Shown here: one piece after another, positions 1-7,013 of the stretch
How the letters are laid out: each line of letters begins with the position of its first letter
How positions within the stretch are numbered: the stretch's first letter is position 1
Source of the DNA: Methylibium sp031393925
GTDB taxonomy: Bacteria; Pseudomonadota; Gammaproteobacteria; Burkholderiales; Burkholderiaceae_C
Direction: 5' to 3'
NCBI RefSeq assembly: GCF_031393925.1
Contig: NZ_JANMWL010000057.1
Coordinates: forward strand, 1 to 8,323
Length of the DNA: 8,323 bases
The notes under the pieces: model-generated
Told to the model about the DNA's origin: nothing
The model's database searches: none
The model's input: the letters and a program-made list of their open reading frames with translations, nothing else
Made by a program: the position numbers and the translations under genes

Positions 1-16
1 GCGCAGCGGTTCGGGC

Positions 17-850
17 GTGCTGAGCGTGAGGGCAGTGTTGGTATGCCTCGCCATATTGCTCGGCGACGACGTGGTTGCGGCCGCGTCACAACCAGCCCCA
101 AATCACACGATCACTTATCAGCAACCAAAGCCCCCCGAACCCGCTGAGAGCGCCAGCGCAAATGAGCGCGACACCAAGCAACTGCCGCTTGTTGTAGAAG
201 TAAAGGCGATGCCCGAGCGCACTCAGGAGGAACGTGCCGATCAGGCCGCAGAACGCCACGATAAAGCGGATACCGATAGATGGCTTGTCCGACTGACTGC
301 GATCCTGGCCGTTGCCACCGTCCTGCTTGTTATCGCTACGGGCTTCCTGTGGAACGCCACTAAGCAATTGGTCGGCGGGGCCGAGGACACTGCTAAACGG
401 CAACTTCGCGCTTATGTGTTTGTCGGGGAAGCCGAGATCATTCATGCCGGCACTAACATGGTTGAAGCTGCAATTAAGATCAAAAACTTTGGCCAAACCC
501 CGGCGTATGACGTGACCATATCCACGGCGGCCCAAGCCTTCAACATCCCCGGAGACATCGCTTTTGCGCCAACCCCTGTAGGCCCCGATTCGAGTCGATT
601 TGTTTTTGGCCCGGGAGCGGAGGGGCGTCACAGCATTCCACTTCACATCCTCATTGGGGAACCAGAAGCAATGTCTGGACTTAAAGCCGGGGAAGGTGCC
701 TTGTATGTCTACGGAGAAATTCGTTATCGTGATACCTTTAGACGACAAGTAGGGACGCGATTCCGCTTCGTAATCGGCGGAAGCGTGGGCTGGCCCAGCG
801 ATAACAGGATGGTGGTATGCCAAGAGGGCAACGAAGAAGATTACACATAG
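17..850 (+). CDS. Uncharacterised membrane-anchored protein
   Basis: This 277-residue protein has no name or function that I recognise. It begins with a hydrophobic stretch (residues 4-23) that could be a signal peptide or anchor. A polar, charged region rich in Glu, Lys and Arg follows (30-88), then one strong transmembrane helix (about 89-112). The C-terminal domain (130-277) looks beta-rich, with an RAYVFVGEAE strand, KNFGQTPAYDV (156-166) and YGEIRYRDTFRR (232-243). That pattern, a membrane segment followed by an Ig-like beta domain with an N-x-G-x-T-P-A motif, is common in hypothetical proteins of alpha- and betaproteobacteria. GTG at 17 is the first available start, but the frame is open to the window edge, so the true start may lie upstream. 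Base composition is visibly poorer in GC than the genes to the right (29 of 60 bases at 421-480), which fits separate acquisition. It converges on the porin gene. Confidence 0.72.
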   Translation: MLSVRAVLVCLAILLGDDVVAAASQPAPNHTITYQQPKPPEPAESASANERDTKQLPLVVEVKAMPERTQEERADQAAERHDKADTDRWLVRLTAILAVATVLLVIATGFLWNATKQLVGGAEDTAKRQLRAYVFVGEAEIIHAGTNMVEAAIKIKNFGQTPAYDVTISTAAQAFNIPGDIAFAPTPVGPDSSRFVFGPGAEGRHSIPLHILIGEPEAMSGLKAGEGALYVYGEIRYRDTFRRQVGTRFRFVIGGSVGWPSDNRMVVCQEGNEEDYT

Positions 851-949
851 AGTACCGGCCTGTCGCCTCCGACTGTGCGCGGCAGTTGGTGTTCTGTCAA
901 GTACTGCGTAATCGCCCTTATTAGCCTTCACCTGTAACTGCCATTGCTT

Positions 950-1014
950 CGCCTCGAGTGCGGCGTGAAGCGACGTTCTCAGGGCTTGCTCGGACCCAAA
1001 GTCCACTCGAGGCG
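950..1014. repeat. 11-bp perfect inverted repeat across the porin stop codon
   Basis: CGCCTCGAGTG at 950-960 is the exact reverse complement of CACTCGAGGCG at 1004-1014, with 43 bases between the arms. Two of the next four outer positions also pair. The right arm is inside the porin coding sequence, and the stop codon (979-981) lies in the loop. The loop is long for an intrinsic terminator and there is no T-run, so this could be an mRNA 3' structure or a scar of rearrangement. Confidence 0.6.
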
Positions 1015-2232
1015 CAGACCCACAATCGTTGCGGCCGCGCCGCTGCGCCCGCCCGGATGCCAGACTTGCTGCAGCAGTGGCTGCAGCGCGAGGCTCGGCA
1101 GCGGCAGCCAGCGCGCGCCAACTTCGAGCGCGGTTTCGTTCGATGCGCTGGCCACGCCGAGTGCCGCCTGCGCTGCGCGTTGGGCGCGAGCAAAGCGGGC
1201 GACCGCAACACCAGCGGTGAACGCGCTTGGACCGCCTTCACCGAGCGGCCGCTCGACCATCACGCCGGCATCGAACGCAAGGTCGACCCCATTGACACGC
1301 CGGTTAGCGGCACCGGCGCGAACGAAGCCGGTCGTGCGGGCAGCGTCGCGGTCAAACAGCAGCGTCTGTGCGAGCGCGTAGACGCCCTGGTTAGGCTGCG
1401 GCGCGCCGCCATCGACGCGTTCGCTGCGCTGGGTATAACGCCACGTGCCGATGCCCCAATGGCCGGGCTTCGGTCCGTCGGCATCACGCTCTTGCCAGCC
1501 GAACTCCGCGACCAGCAGCGCGCCGTCGTCGCGGCGAAGCCGGATCACGGTGCGCCCCGGGTTGTCTGGGTCGCCCGGCACACCGTCGATCGCAGCGACC
1601 TGAACATAGTGGCCGTCGGCGAGCGACTGGCGAATTCGAAGGCTCAACCCCAGGTTCGGAAAGATCGATGGGCCGTTTCGGCCGCTTTGCGAAAAATCGA
1701 TCCCGATACCAAACGACGGATGGATCAACAGGCCAGACGCGTCGGTCGCGTAAAACTCCGAATTGAGGTCGTATAGGCCGAACAGCACGCGCGTGCCGGA
1801 CGTCTTGAACTCGCGTTCGATCCAACTCGCATACATCCGCGCAGCGCTCTGCGCGACTTCAAGGTTGCTGATGCCTTGCACAGTGGCCACGCGCCGGTTC
1901 GGTTTGCCGCCGTGGTTCCACAGTAATTCGGTATGCAGCGCGGTGTCGTCCCAGCCCAGGAGCGCCGCGGCATCGCCATCGACGCGCAAGTTCAGGTTGC
2001 CGACGCCAGTGGTCAGGCGCGGCGCGTTCGTGCGCAGCAAGTCGGTCTTGTAGACGCCGCCCCATTTCCACACGTTTGGCGCCTGCGCCGCGTCGTGCTG
2101 TAGATCCTCCGACGCTGCACTGACGGCGAAACAGGCGAGGCTTGCGACTATCACGGCTGCCAGCGGCGCGCAGCGCTGCACGGATGGGTTGCGCGTGTTC
2201 GCAATTGTCGAGAACGAGTGCGGACGGCGCAT
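979..2232 (-). CDS. OprB-family carbohydrate-selective porin
   Basis: This 417-residue outer-membrane beta-barrel probably lets sugars or similar small solutes diffuse into the periplasm. The N-terminus has a long basic lead, then a hydrophobic core (22-38) and a cleavage site near VSAA-SED (about 38-42). OprB hallmarks follow: KWGGVYKTDLLR near the N-terminus, FGLYDLNSEFY (151-161), GIDFSQSGRNGPSIFPNLGL (177-196), DGVPGDPDNPGRT (216-228), NQGVYALAQTLL (281-292), and a late ALEVGARW...LQPLLQQVWHPGG block (368-395). Length is within the family range. ATG at 2232 is the first start and has only a weak AGG upstream; a GTG at codon 18 would shorten the signal peptide's basic lead. The oddity is the end: RLEWTLGPSKP has no terminal Phe or Trp, which outer-membrane barrels normally use for BAM-dependent assembly, so the last strand may have been altered. 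No sugar-transport genes lie nearby, so the substrate is unknown. The metal-efflux gene on the other side is divergent. Confidence 0.85.
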   Translation of the reverse strand: MRRPHSFSTIANTRNPSVQRCAPLAAVIVASLACFAVSAASEDLQHDAAQAPNVWKWGGVYKTDLLRTNAPRLTTGVGNLNLRVDGDAAALLGWDDTALHTELLWNHGGKPNRRVATVQGISNLEVAQSAARMYASWIEREFKTSGTRVLFGLYDLNSEFYATDASGLLIHPSFGIGIDFSQSGRNGPSIFPNLGLSLRIRQSLADGHYVQVAAIDGVPGDPDNPGRTVIRLRRDDGALLVAEFGWQERDADGPKPGHWGIGTWRYTQRSERVDGGAPQPNQGVYALAQTLLFDRDAARTTGFVRAGAANRRVNGVDLAFDAGVMVERPLGEGGPSAFTAGVAVARFARAQRAAQAALGVASASNETALEVGARWLPLPSLALQPLLQQVWHPGGRSGAAATIVGLRLEWTLGPSKP

Positions 2233-2383
2233 AAGCCTGGGCGTTTTGTTTATTGGACGGATGGCTTGCGTCGGTTCACCTCAATGCGAACCGAGTATTG
2301 TCGGCCCATTGCCGATCAACACGTCTCGGGGGTGCGCGCCGACATGCTGGAGTACATCGCCGAGCCGCACCGGAAGCCGACTG

Positions 2384-3364
2384 ATGGCCAATCACCAGGA
2401 ACACGACCATTCGCGGGGTCACGACCACGGCGCTCGGGCTCGTGGTGGCGGTCATCACCAACATGGCGACCCGAATGACCACGGGCGTGCATTCATCATC
2501 GCCATCGCACTGAACTCAGGGTTCGTCGCTGTGGAGTTTGCCTATGGGTTCATTGCCAACTCGACGGCACTGATGGCCGATGCCGGACACAACCTGTCCG
2601 ACGTGCTGGGCTTGCTGCTGGCCTGGGCTGCAACCCGGTTGGCGCGCAGGTCGCCCAGTGAGCGCTTCACTTACGGGCTGCGCAGCACGTCCATCCTGGC
2701 GGCCCTGGCCAACGCCATGCTCCTCTTGCTTGCATGCGGGGCCATTGGCTGGGAGGCTCTTCACCGCTTCTCGCAGCCCCCTGCGGTGGCGGGCATGACG
2801 GTCGTGGCGGTGGCGGGCGTCGGCATCGTCGTGAATGGTCTGTCGGCGTGGTTGTTCATGAAAGACAGCGAGGGCGACCTCAACATCCGCGGCGCCTACC
2901 TGCACATGGCAGCCGACGCTGCGGTGTCGCTGGGTGTGGTCATCGCAGGTCTGATGATGCTGGTCACCGGCTGGTATTGGCTCGATCCGGCGATCAGCAT
3001 CGTGATCGTCGCGGTCATCGTGTTCGGTACTTGGCGCTTGCTGAGGGAGTCCTTGCACCTGGCCTTGAATGCGGTCCCGCCGAACATTGATTTGTTGGCG
3101 GTGGCCGGGTATCTGCGAGAGGTCCCGGGCGTGGCCGACATCCACGATCTGCATATATGGGGCATGAGCACGGTCGAGAGCGCACTGACGGTGCATCTGA
3201 TCATGCCGGACGGCTACCCCGGCGACGCCGCGCTCGACAGCATCACCCGTGCGCTGCGCGAGCGGTTCTCGGTCCATCACAGCACGCTGCAGGTCGAACA
3301 GGGCACGACACAGCACGCCTGCAGTCTTCAGAGCTCACCACCGGCCGCCGTCCATGCCCATTGA
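2384..3364 (+). CDS. Cation diffusion facilitator (CDF) family metal efflux transporter
   Basis: This 326-residue inner-membrane antiporter should export divalent metal (Zn, Cd or Co) in exchange for protons. The cytoplasmic N-terminus is histidine-rich (ten His in residues 4-33, e.g. HDHSRGHDHG), typical of CzcD/ZitB-like members. Six membrane helices follow at about 36-58, 62-85, 101-122, 135-157, 172-194 and 197-216. The transport site is seen as H69-N-L-S-D73 in helix 2 and H174-M-A-A-D178 in helix 5, the HxxxD pair of zinc-type CDFs. The C-terminal cytoplasmic metal-binding domain contains DIHDLHIWGMSTVESALTVH (252-271). The reading frame extends upstream to 2189, but ATG 2384 is chosen because GGAAG lies at 2372-2376, the CDF family begins here, and the upstream 65 residues look non-coding. 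The 151 bases between this start and the divergent porin should carry its promoter. No metal-sensing regulator gene is visible in the window, so the inducing metal is unknown. Confidence 0.92.
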   Translation: MANHQEHDHSRGHDHGARARGGGHHQHGDPNDHGRAFIIAIALNSGFVAVEFAYGFIANSTALMADAGHNLSDVLGLLLAWAATRLARRSPSERFTYGLRSTSILAALANAMLLLLACGAIGWEALHRFSQPPAVAGMTVVAVAGVGIVVNGLSAWLFMKDSEGDLNIRGAYLHMAADAAVSLGVVIAGLMMLVTGWYWLDPAISIVIVAVIVFGTWRLLRESLHLALNAVPPNIDLLAVAGYLREVPGVADIHDLHIWGMSTVESALTVHLIMPDGYPGDAALDSITRALRERFSVHHSTLQVEQGTTQHACSLQSSPPAAVHAH

Positions 3365-3499
3365 CCGGCGTTTCGCTCGCGCACCGCGCGGCGGCCTGCT
3401 GGCGTTGATGGCAGCTGCACCGTTCGGGCTCATCAACACGCCACGGGTGGAGCACTTCGGACAGTCATCGAAGATCAGCAGCGGCACCCTGGCCAGGGC

Positions 3500-3622
3500 T
3501 TACAGCGCCGCCGCGTCGATGGCGCGCAGCCACAGGGTCTTGCCGGCCAGCGCGAACGGCGCCGAGTACCGCACTTGCTCGAACTGCTCATGGCAATCGC
3601 TGTGCTGTTCACGCGGTGCCGG
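3500..3622 (-). pseudogene. Fragment resembling the C-terminus of an IS21-family IstA transposase
   Basis: Read on the minus strand, this frame gives 40 residues ending in TAA: it contains REQHSDCHEQFEQVRYSAPF, followed by ALAGKTLWLRAIDAAAL. The combination of an aromatic-x-Tyr-Ser-x-Pro-(Phe/His) strand with a (V/A)GKTLWLRA strand is how I remember the beta-barrel region near the end of IstA-type transposases (usually about 400-500 residues long). An in-frame TAG lies just upstream (3623-3625), there is no catalytic DDE domain, and no istB follows, so it is a dead remnant. The assignment is from motif memory only; a homology search with these 40 residues would settle it. Confidence 0.4.
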
Positions 3623-3663
3623 CTACCCAGGCCGGCACATCCGCTCCACCTTCTACGAACCGA

Positions 3664-3730
3664 ACGGCATCTTGCCGTCTATGGGGCGCCGATTTAATGA
3701 AAATCGGGAGCCCCGGCGGTCAGTCTGACC
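3664..3730. repeat. Three consecutive inverted repeats, possible insertion-sequence end
   Basis: Three stem-loops sit side by side. The first is ACGGCA-TCT-TGCCGT at 3664-3678. The second is a bulged stem pairing GGGGC (3683-3687) with GCCCC (3710-3714) and CCGATTT (3689-3695) with AAATCGG (3701-3707) around the loop AATGA. The third is GGTCAG-T-CTGACC at 3718-3730. On the minus strand the block starts with GGGGTCAGACTGACCGCCGG. I recall similar GGGTCA-rich ends beside IS21-type genes, which fits the transposase fragment next door. A nested regulatory RNA structure is the alternative. Confidence 0.5.
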
Positions 3731-3752
3731 CCTAGCATTCAGCGCATTACGC

Positions 3753-3774
3753 GGCGCCCGTCGTGGCGTCTTTT
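3753..3774 (+). terminator. Terminator-like hairpin upstream of the DUF1800 gene
   Basis: GGCGCC (3753-3758) pairs with GGCGTC (3765-3770) using one G-U pair across a six-base loop, and is followed by TTTT (3771-3774). It could end transcripts arriving from the CDF gene or insertion-sequence debris. It lies only 20 bases before the DUF1800 start codon, so it might instead act as a 5' leader structure. The stem is short, hence the low confidence. Confidence 0.3.
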
Positions 3775-3794
3775 GTTCACGGAGTGCCTTCCCA

Positions 3795-5597
3795 ATGAGA
3801 CTGCTGTTGCTTGCCTGGCTGTGCTGGGCTCTGTCGGCCGCGGCCGCCGCACCGGCCATGGGCGCGTCGGAATGGAAAGACGACCTGCGGCCGATTGCCG
3901 ACGCACAGTGGACTGCGGCTTCTGCGGCGCACTTGCTGCAGCGCGCCGGCTTTGGGGGCAGCCCTGAAGAAATCGCCGCCCTGACCGCGCTGGGCCCGCG
4001 CGAGGCCGTACGACGCCTGGTGCGCTGGCAGTCCGTGCCCGAAGATTTTGTCGCCTTCGACGAATCGGGCTTGCACGACCCCAGCCTGGAGCCCTTCCCG
4101 GCTTCGCGGCCCGCCGCGACGGACGCCGCCAAGCGCGACGGCCAGTCGATCGGTGTGGCCGCTAAACCCGCCGGTAACCGTCGGCTGCAGCCGGTGACCA
4201 ACAAGTTCTTCTACTGGCTGCGCGCCAGCCGCCTGGAAACCCACCGCCTGTCGTACTGGTGGGCGCAGCGCATGCTGGTGACGACGCGCCCGCTGCAGGA
4301 GAAGATGGCGCTGTTCTGGCACGGCCATTTCGCCACCAGTGAAGAAAAGGTGCGCGACTACCGCAAGATGCTGCGCCAGAACATGCTGTTGCGCGAGAAG
4401 GGCAACGGCAGCTTCCGCGAGCTGCTGATCGGCGTGGCGCAGGATCCGGCCATGCTCGCCTACCTGGACGCCGGCGTGAACGTCAAGGGCGCGCCCAACG
4501 AGAACTTCGCGCGCGAGATCATGGAGATGTTCACGCTCGGGGTGGGGCACTACAGCGAGCAAGACATCCGCGAAGCCGCCCGCGCCTTCACCGGCTGGAA
4601 CGCGCAGGATCTGCAGTTCACCATCGATGCGTCCCGCCATGACGACAGCATCAAGCGGGTGCTGGGGCGCGAGGGCCCGCTGGATGGCGTCGACGTGATC
4701 GACACCCTGCTGGCCCAGCCCGCCGCCGGGGAATTTATCGCCGGCAAAATCTACACCTATTTCGTGCGCCAGGATCTTTCACCGGTGCTGCGTACCGAAT
4801 TGGGCGCGCGCTTTCGGGCCAGCCGCTACGACATTGCCGAGCTGCTTGAAACCATTTTCTTGTCGCGGGACTTCTACAGCAAGGCCTCGGTGGCCAGCCG
4901 CGTCAGGCCGCCAGTGGAGTTGGTGGTGTCCACCTACCGCATGGCCGGCTTGAGCCAGGTGCCGGGCGTGCCCGACTTCAACGAAGCCACCGAATCGCTC
5001 GGGCAAAAGCTGTTCTACCCGCCCACCGTGGCCGGCTGGGCCCAGGGGCGCAGCTGGATCACGCCGGGGCTCTTGATTGCGCGCAGCAACTTTGCCTACG
5101 ACATGGTCTACCCGGACATCAATTTCATCCCGCCCGACCGCTACCCCTCGGGCGACTTCAAGATCCGTGAACTCAGCGACAAGCTCGCCCTGGGCATGGA
5201 CGTGAGCAGCGCCACGCGTCTGGACGGCGTCGACTTAAGTTCCACGTCCATGCAGATGGCCGACCGCGACGAGGAATTCAACACCCGCCTGGCGAGTTAC
5301 CGGGGCTGGCAAATGGCGCTGGAGCGAGTCAAGCCGATTGCGCGCACCACGGCCCGGCTGGATCTCTCGCGCATGGTGCTGGGCGACGGCTGCCGCACCG
5401 CCACCGACGCGGTCGACGCCCTGTTGCGCCGCTTCGTCGTCGCCCCGGTGGCGCCGGCCACCCGCACGCGATTGGCAGAGTTCCTCGAGCGCGAACTCGG
5501 CACCGCTGACCTCGCCGCCGCGCACAGCTACCTCGATGAGCCCTTGCGCCAGACCCTGCACCTCATCCTCTCCTTGCCCGAATACCAAATCGGCTGA
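3795..5597 (+). CDS. DUF1800 family exported protein
   Basis: This 600-residue protein starts with a Sec-type signal peptide (MRLLLLAWLCWALSAAAAAP, cleavage near residue 20-24). DUF1800 features follow in order: AAHLLQRAGFGGSPEEI (44-60), the FWHGHFATS block (174-182), NENFAREIMEMFTLG (235-249), EAARAFTGW (260-268), RPPVELVV (371-378), LFYPPTVAGW (406-415) and WITPGLLIARSNF (421-433). It ends with a helical HLILSLPEYQIG. The length is typical of the family. ATG 3795 has GGAG 10 bases upstream. DUF1800 proteins are exported, have no agreed enzymatic activity, and are very often encoded next to a DUF1501 protein, as here with a 6-base gap, so the two are likely co-transcribed and act together in the periplasm or at the surface. 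A promoter must lie in the repeat-rich spacer upstream. A long minus-strand frame beneath it (3777-4640) is an artefact of GC-rich codon use. Confidence 0.92.
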   Translation: MRLLLLAWLCWALSAAAAAPAMGASEWKDDLRPIADAQWTAASAAHLLQRAGFGGSPEEIAALTALGPREAVRRLVRWQSVPEDFVAFDESGLHDPSLEPFPASRPAATDAAKRDGQSIGVAAKPAGNRRLQPVTNKFFYWLRASRLETHRLSYWWAQRMLVTTRPLQEKMALFWHGHFATSEEKVRDYRKMLRQNMLLREKGNGSFRELLIGVAQDPAMLAYLDAGVNVKGAPNENFAREIMEMFTLGVGHYSEQDIREAARAFTGWNAQDLQFTIDASRHDDSIKRVLGREGPLDGVDVIDTLLAQPAAGEFIAGKIYTYFVRQDLSPVLRTELGARFRASRYDIAELLETIFLSRDFYSKASVASRVRPPVELVVSTYRMAGLSQVPGVPDFNEATESLGQKLFYPPTVAGWAQGRSWITPGLLIARSNFAYDMVYPDINFIPPDRYPSGDFKIRELSDKLALGMDVSSATRLDGVDLSSTSMQMADRDEEFNTRLASYRGWQMALERVKPIARTTARLDLSRMVLGDGCRTATDAVDALLRRFVVAPVAPATRTRLAEFLERELGTADLAAAHSYLDEPLRQTLHLILSLPEYQIG

Positions 5598-5603
5598 CCC
5601 CCC

Positions 5604-6830
5604 ATGCACAAGCCCTCTTCTCCCGCCGGGCTGCTGCGGCGACGCGCCGCGCTTCAAGCCGGCTTGATCGGCGCCGGCTGGCTCACCGGCCTGCCCGGGG
5701 CCTTGCAGCAAGCCTGTGCGGCCGCGCCCGTGCGCGATGACAAACGCATCCTGGTGGTGCTCGAGCTGTCGGGCGGCAACGACGGTCTCAACACCCTGGT
5801 GCCCTACGGCGACGATGCCTACTACCGACACCGGCCGAAGCTGGGCATCCGGCCCAAGCAACTGCGCGTGATCGATGAGCACCACGGCTTCAACCCCGGC
5901 ATGGCCGGTTTCGAGCGCCTGTACAAAGACGGGCGCATGGCGGTGGTGCATGGCTGCGGCTATGCGCAGCCCTCGTTCTCGCACTTCACCTCGATGGCGT
6001 ACTGGCACACCGCCATGCCCAACAGCGGCGAGGAATACGGCTGGATCGGCCGCTTGGCCGATGCGATCGATCCGAAGCTCACGCCCAACTTCGTGATCAA
6101 CATCGACGAGACCCAGTCGCTGGCAGTGCGCGCCCGTCACCACCTGCCGGTGTCCTTCGACGACCCCAAGCGTTTTATCCGCAAGGGCCTCTATGAACAG
6201 CGCCGCTTGCTCGACGCCGTACCCGAGGCCCAAGCGCACGACACACCGAGCCTTCGCTTCATGCGCGACGTGGCCGAGAGCGTGCACGAATCCTCCCGAC
6301 TGGTGCGCGAGGCCTGCGCCCGCTACAAGACCCCGGTGGACTACGGCATCGTCCCACTCGACCTGCCCAAGATCGCCGCGCTCATTGCCGCGGACATGCC
6401 CACACGCCTGTACTACAGCGCGTTCCGCCGCAACGCCTTTGACACCCACGTGCAACAGGCCGAACTCCATCAGCGTCTGCTCACCTATGCGTCTGACTCG
6501 GTGGCGGGATTCATGCAGGATATGGAGCGCATCGGTCGCGCCAAGGATGTGACCTTGCTGGTGTTCTCGGAGTTCGGCCGGCGCGTGCCTGAAAACACCA
6601 GCCTGGGCACCGACCACGGCACCGCCAACCACATGTACGTCATCGGCCAGCCGGTGCGCGGCGGCCACTACGGCACCCTGCCCAGCCTCACCCAACTCGA
6701 TGAGGGCGACAACCTCATCCACACCACCGACTTTCGCCGCGTCTATGCCAGCCTCATCGAAGGCTGGCTCGGCGCCGACGCGCAGCAGGTGCTGCGTGGG
6801 CGGTTCGAGGGGTTTCCGATCTTCGGGTGA
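5604..6830 (+). CDS. DUF1501 family protein with Tat signal
   Basis: This 408-residue protein has a twin-arginine leader: RRRAALQAG (12-20), then a hydrophobic stretch ending near ACAAAP (38-42). This implies folding in the cytoplasm, perhaps with a metal cofactor, before export. DUF1501 marks are LSGGNDGLNTLVPY (55-68), SFSHFTSMAYW (124-134), FDTHVQQ (279-285), LLVFSEFGRRVPEN (318-331) and GTDHGTANHM (335-344). The family is related in fold to alkaline phosphatases and sulfatases. The D59/N60, D279/H281, E323/R326/R327 and D337/H338 positions are plausible metal or active-site residues by that analogy, but no reaction is established. It starts 6 bases after the DUF1800 stop with no clear Shine-Dalgarno sequence, suggesting translational coupling. 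The gene is intact, and no terminator hairpin is obvious after its stop at 6828-6830. Confidence 0.92.
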   Translation: MHKPSSPAGLLRRRAALQAGLIGAGWLTGLPGALQQACAAAPVRDDKRILVVLELSGGNDGLNTLVPYGDDAYYRHRPKLGIRPKQLRVIDEHHGFNPGMAGFERLYKDGRMAVVHGCGYAQPSFSHFTSMAYWHTAMPNSGEEYGWIGRLADAIDPKLTPNFVINIDETQSLAVRARHHLPVSFDDPKRFIRKGLYEQRRLLDAVPEAQAHDTPSLRFMRDVAESVHESSRLVREACARYKTPVDYGIVPLDLPKIAALIAADMPTRLYYSAFRRNAFDTHVQQAELHQRLLTYASDSVAGFMQDMERIGRAKDVTLLVFSEFGRRVPENTSLGTDHGTANHMYVIGQPVRGGHYGTLPSLTQLDEGDNLIHTTDFRRVYASLIEGWLGADAQQVLRGRFEGFPIFG

Positions 6831-7013
6831 GGCGCAGGGTGGTGCGTGAGAGGGCGAGCGCAGGAGGCTTCGTGTCGAAAAGCAATCGATGGCCACAGAT
6901 GAGGGCCTGTTCGAGCCTTGGGGCAATGGCACCAACTACGCCCTAGCGCCGCCGAGGCAACTCCGCCCCTGTGGTAATCCGAGCGGGTATCCGGATTCGG
7001 TCGAGAGGTAGTC

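Larger units (their letters stand above)
3365..3794. other. Gene-free spacer carrying insertion-sequence debris and hairpins
   Basis: No intact gene is visible in these 430 bases. The plus-strand frame open through much of it (to 3728) gives a Ser/Arg/Cys-rich product with no recognisable domain and is best read as antisense to a transposase scrap on the minus strand (3500-3622). Three inverted repeats follow at 3664-3730, then a hairpin with a T-run at 3753-3774, then the ribosome-binding site of the DUF1800 gene (GGAG at 3781-3784). The part 3365-3499 holds nothing I can name beyond a 12-bp palindrome, CCCTGGCCAGGG at 3487-3498. Confidence 0.5.

Noticed and set aside
86..1006. Long minus-strand open frame of 306 codons
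   Set aside because: Most of it is antisense to the better-supported 277-residue protein; only its first ~45 codons look protein-like, and that is reported as a finding.
958..1776. 272-codon plus-strand frame opposite the porin
   Set aside because: Arg/Ala-rich product antisense to a recognisable OprB protein.
2189..2383. 65-residue N-terminal extension of the CDF transporter
   Set aside because: It overlaps the start of the divergent porin, has no CDF similarity, and ATG 2384 has its own ribosome-binding site and the family's His-rich start.
3487..3498. 12-bp palindrome CCCTGGCCAGGG
   Set aside because: A palindrome of this size is expected about by chance in GC-rich DNA of this length, and nothing around it suggests an operator.
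3249..3728. 159-codon plus-strand frame running out of the CDF gene
   Set aside because: It overlaps the CDF end in another frame, has no domain, and part of it is antisense to the transposase-like scrap.
3777..4640. 287-codon minus-strand frame under the DUF1800 gene
   Set aside because: The opposite strand has clear DUF1800 motifs; the His/Val/Gly-rich product is the usual shadow of GC-rich coding DNA.
5235..6935. 566-codon minus-strand frame under the DUF1501 gene
   Set aside because: Although long, it is antisense to conserved DUF1800 and DUF1501 blocks and has no recognisable domain.
6889..7011. 40-residue frame after DUF1501
   Set aside because: No well-placed ribosome-binding site and no recognisable motif; it overlaps the left repeats of the att region.
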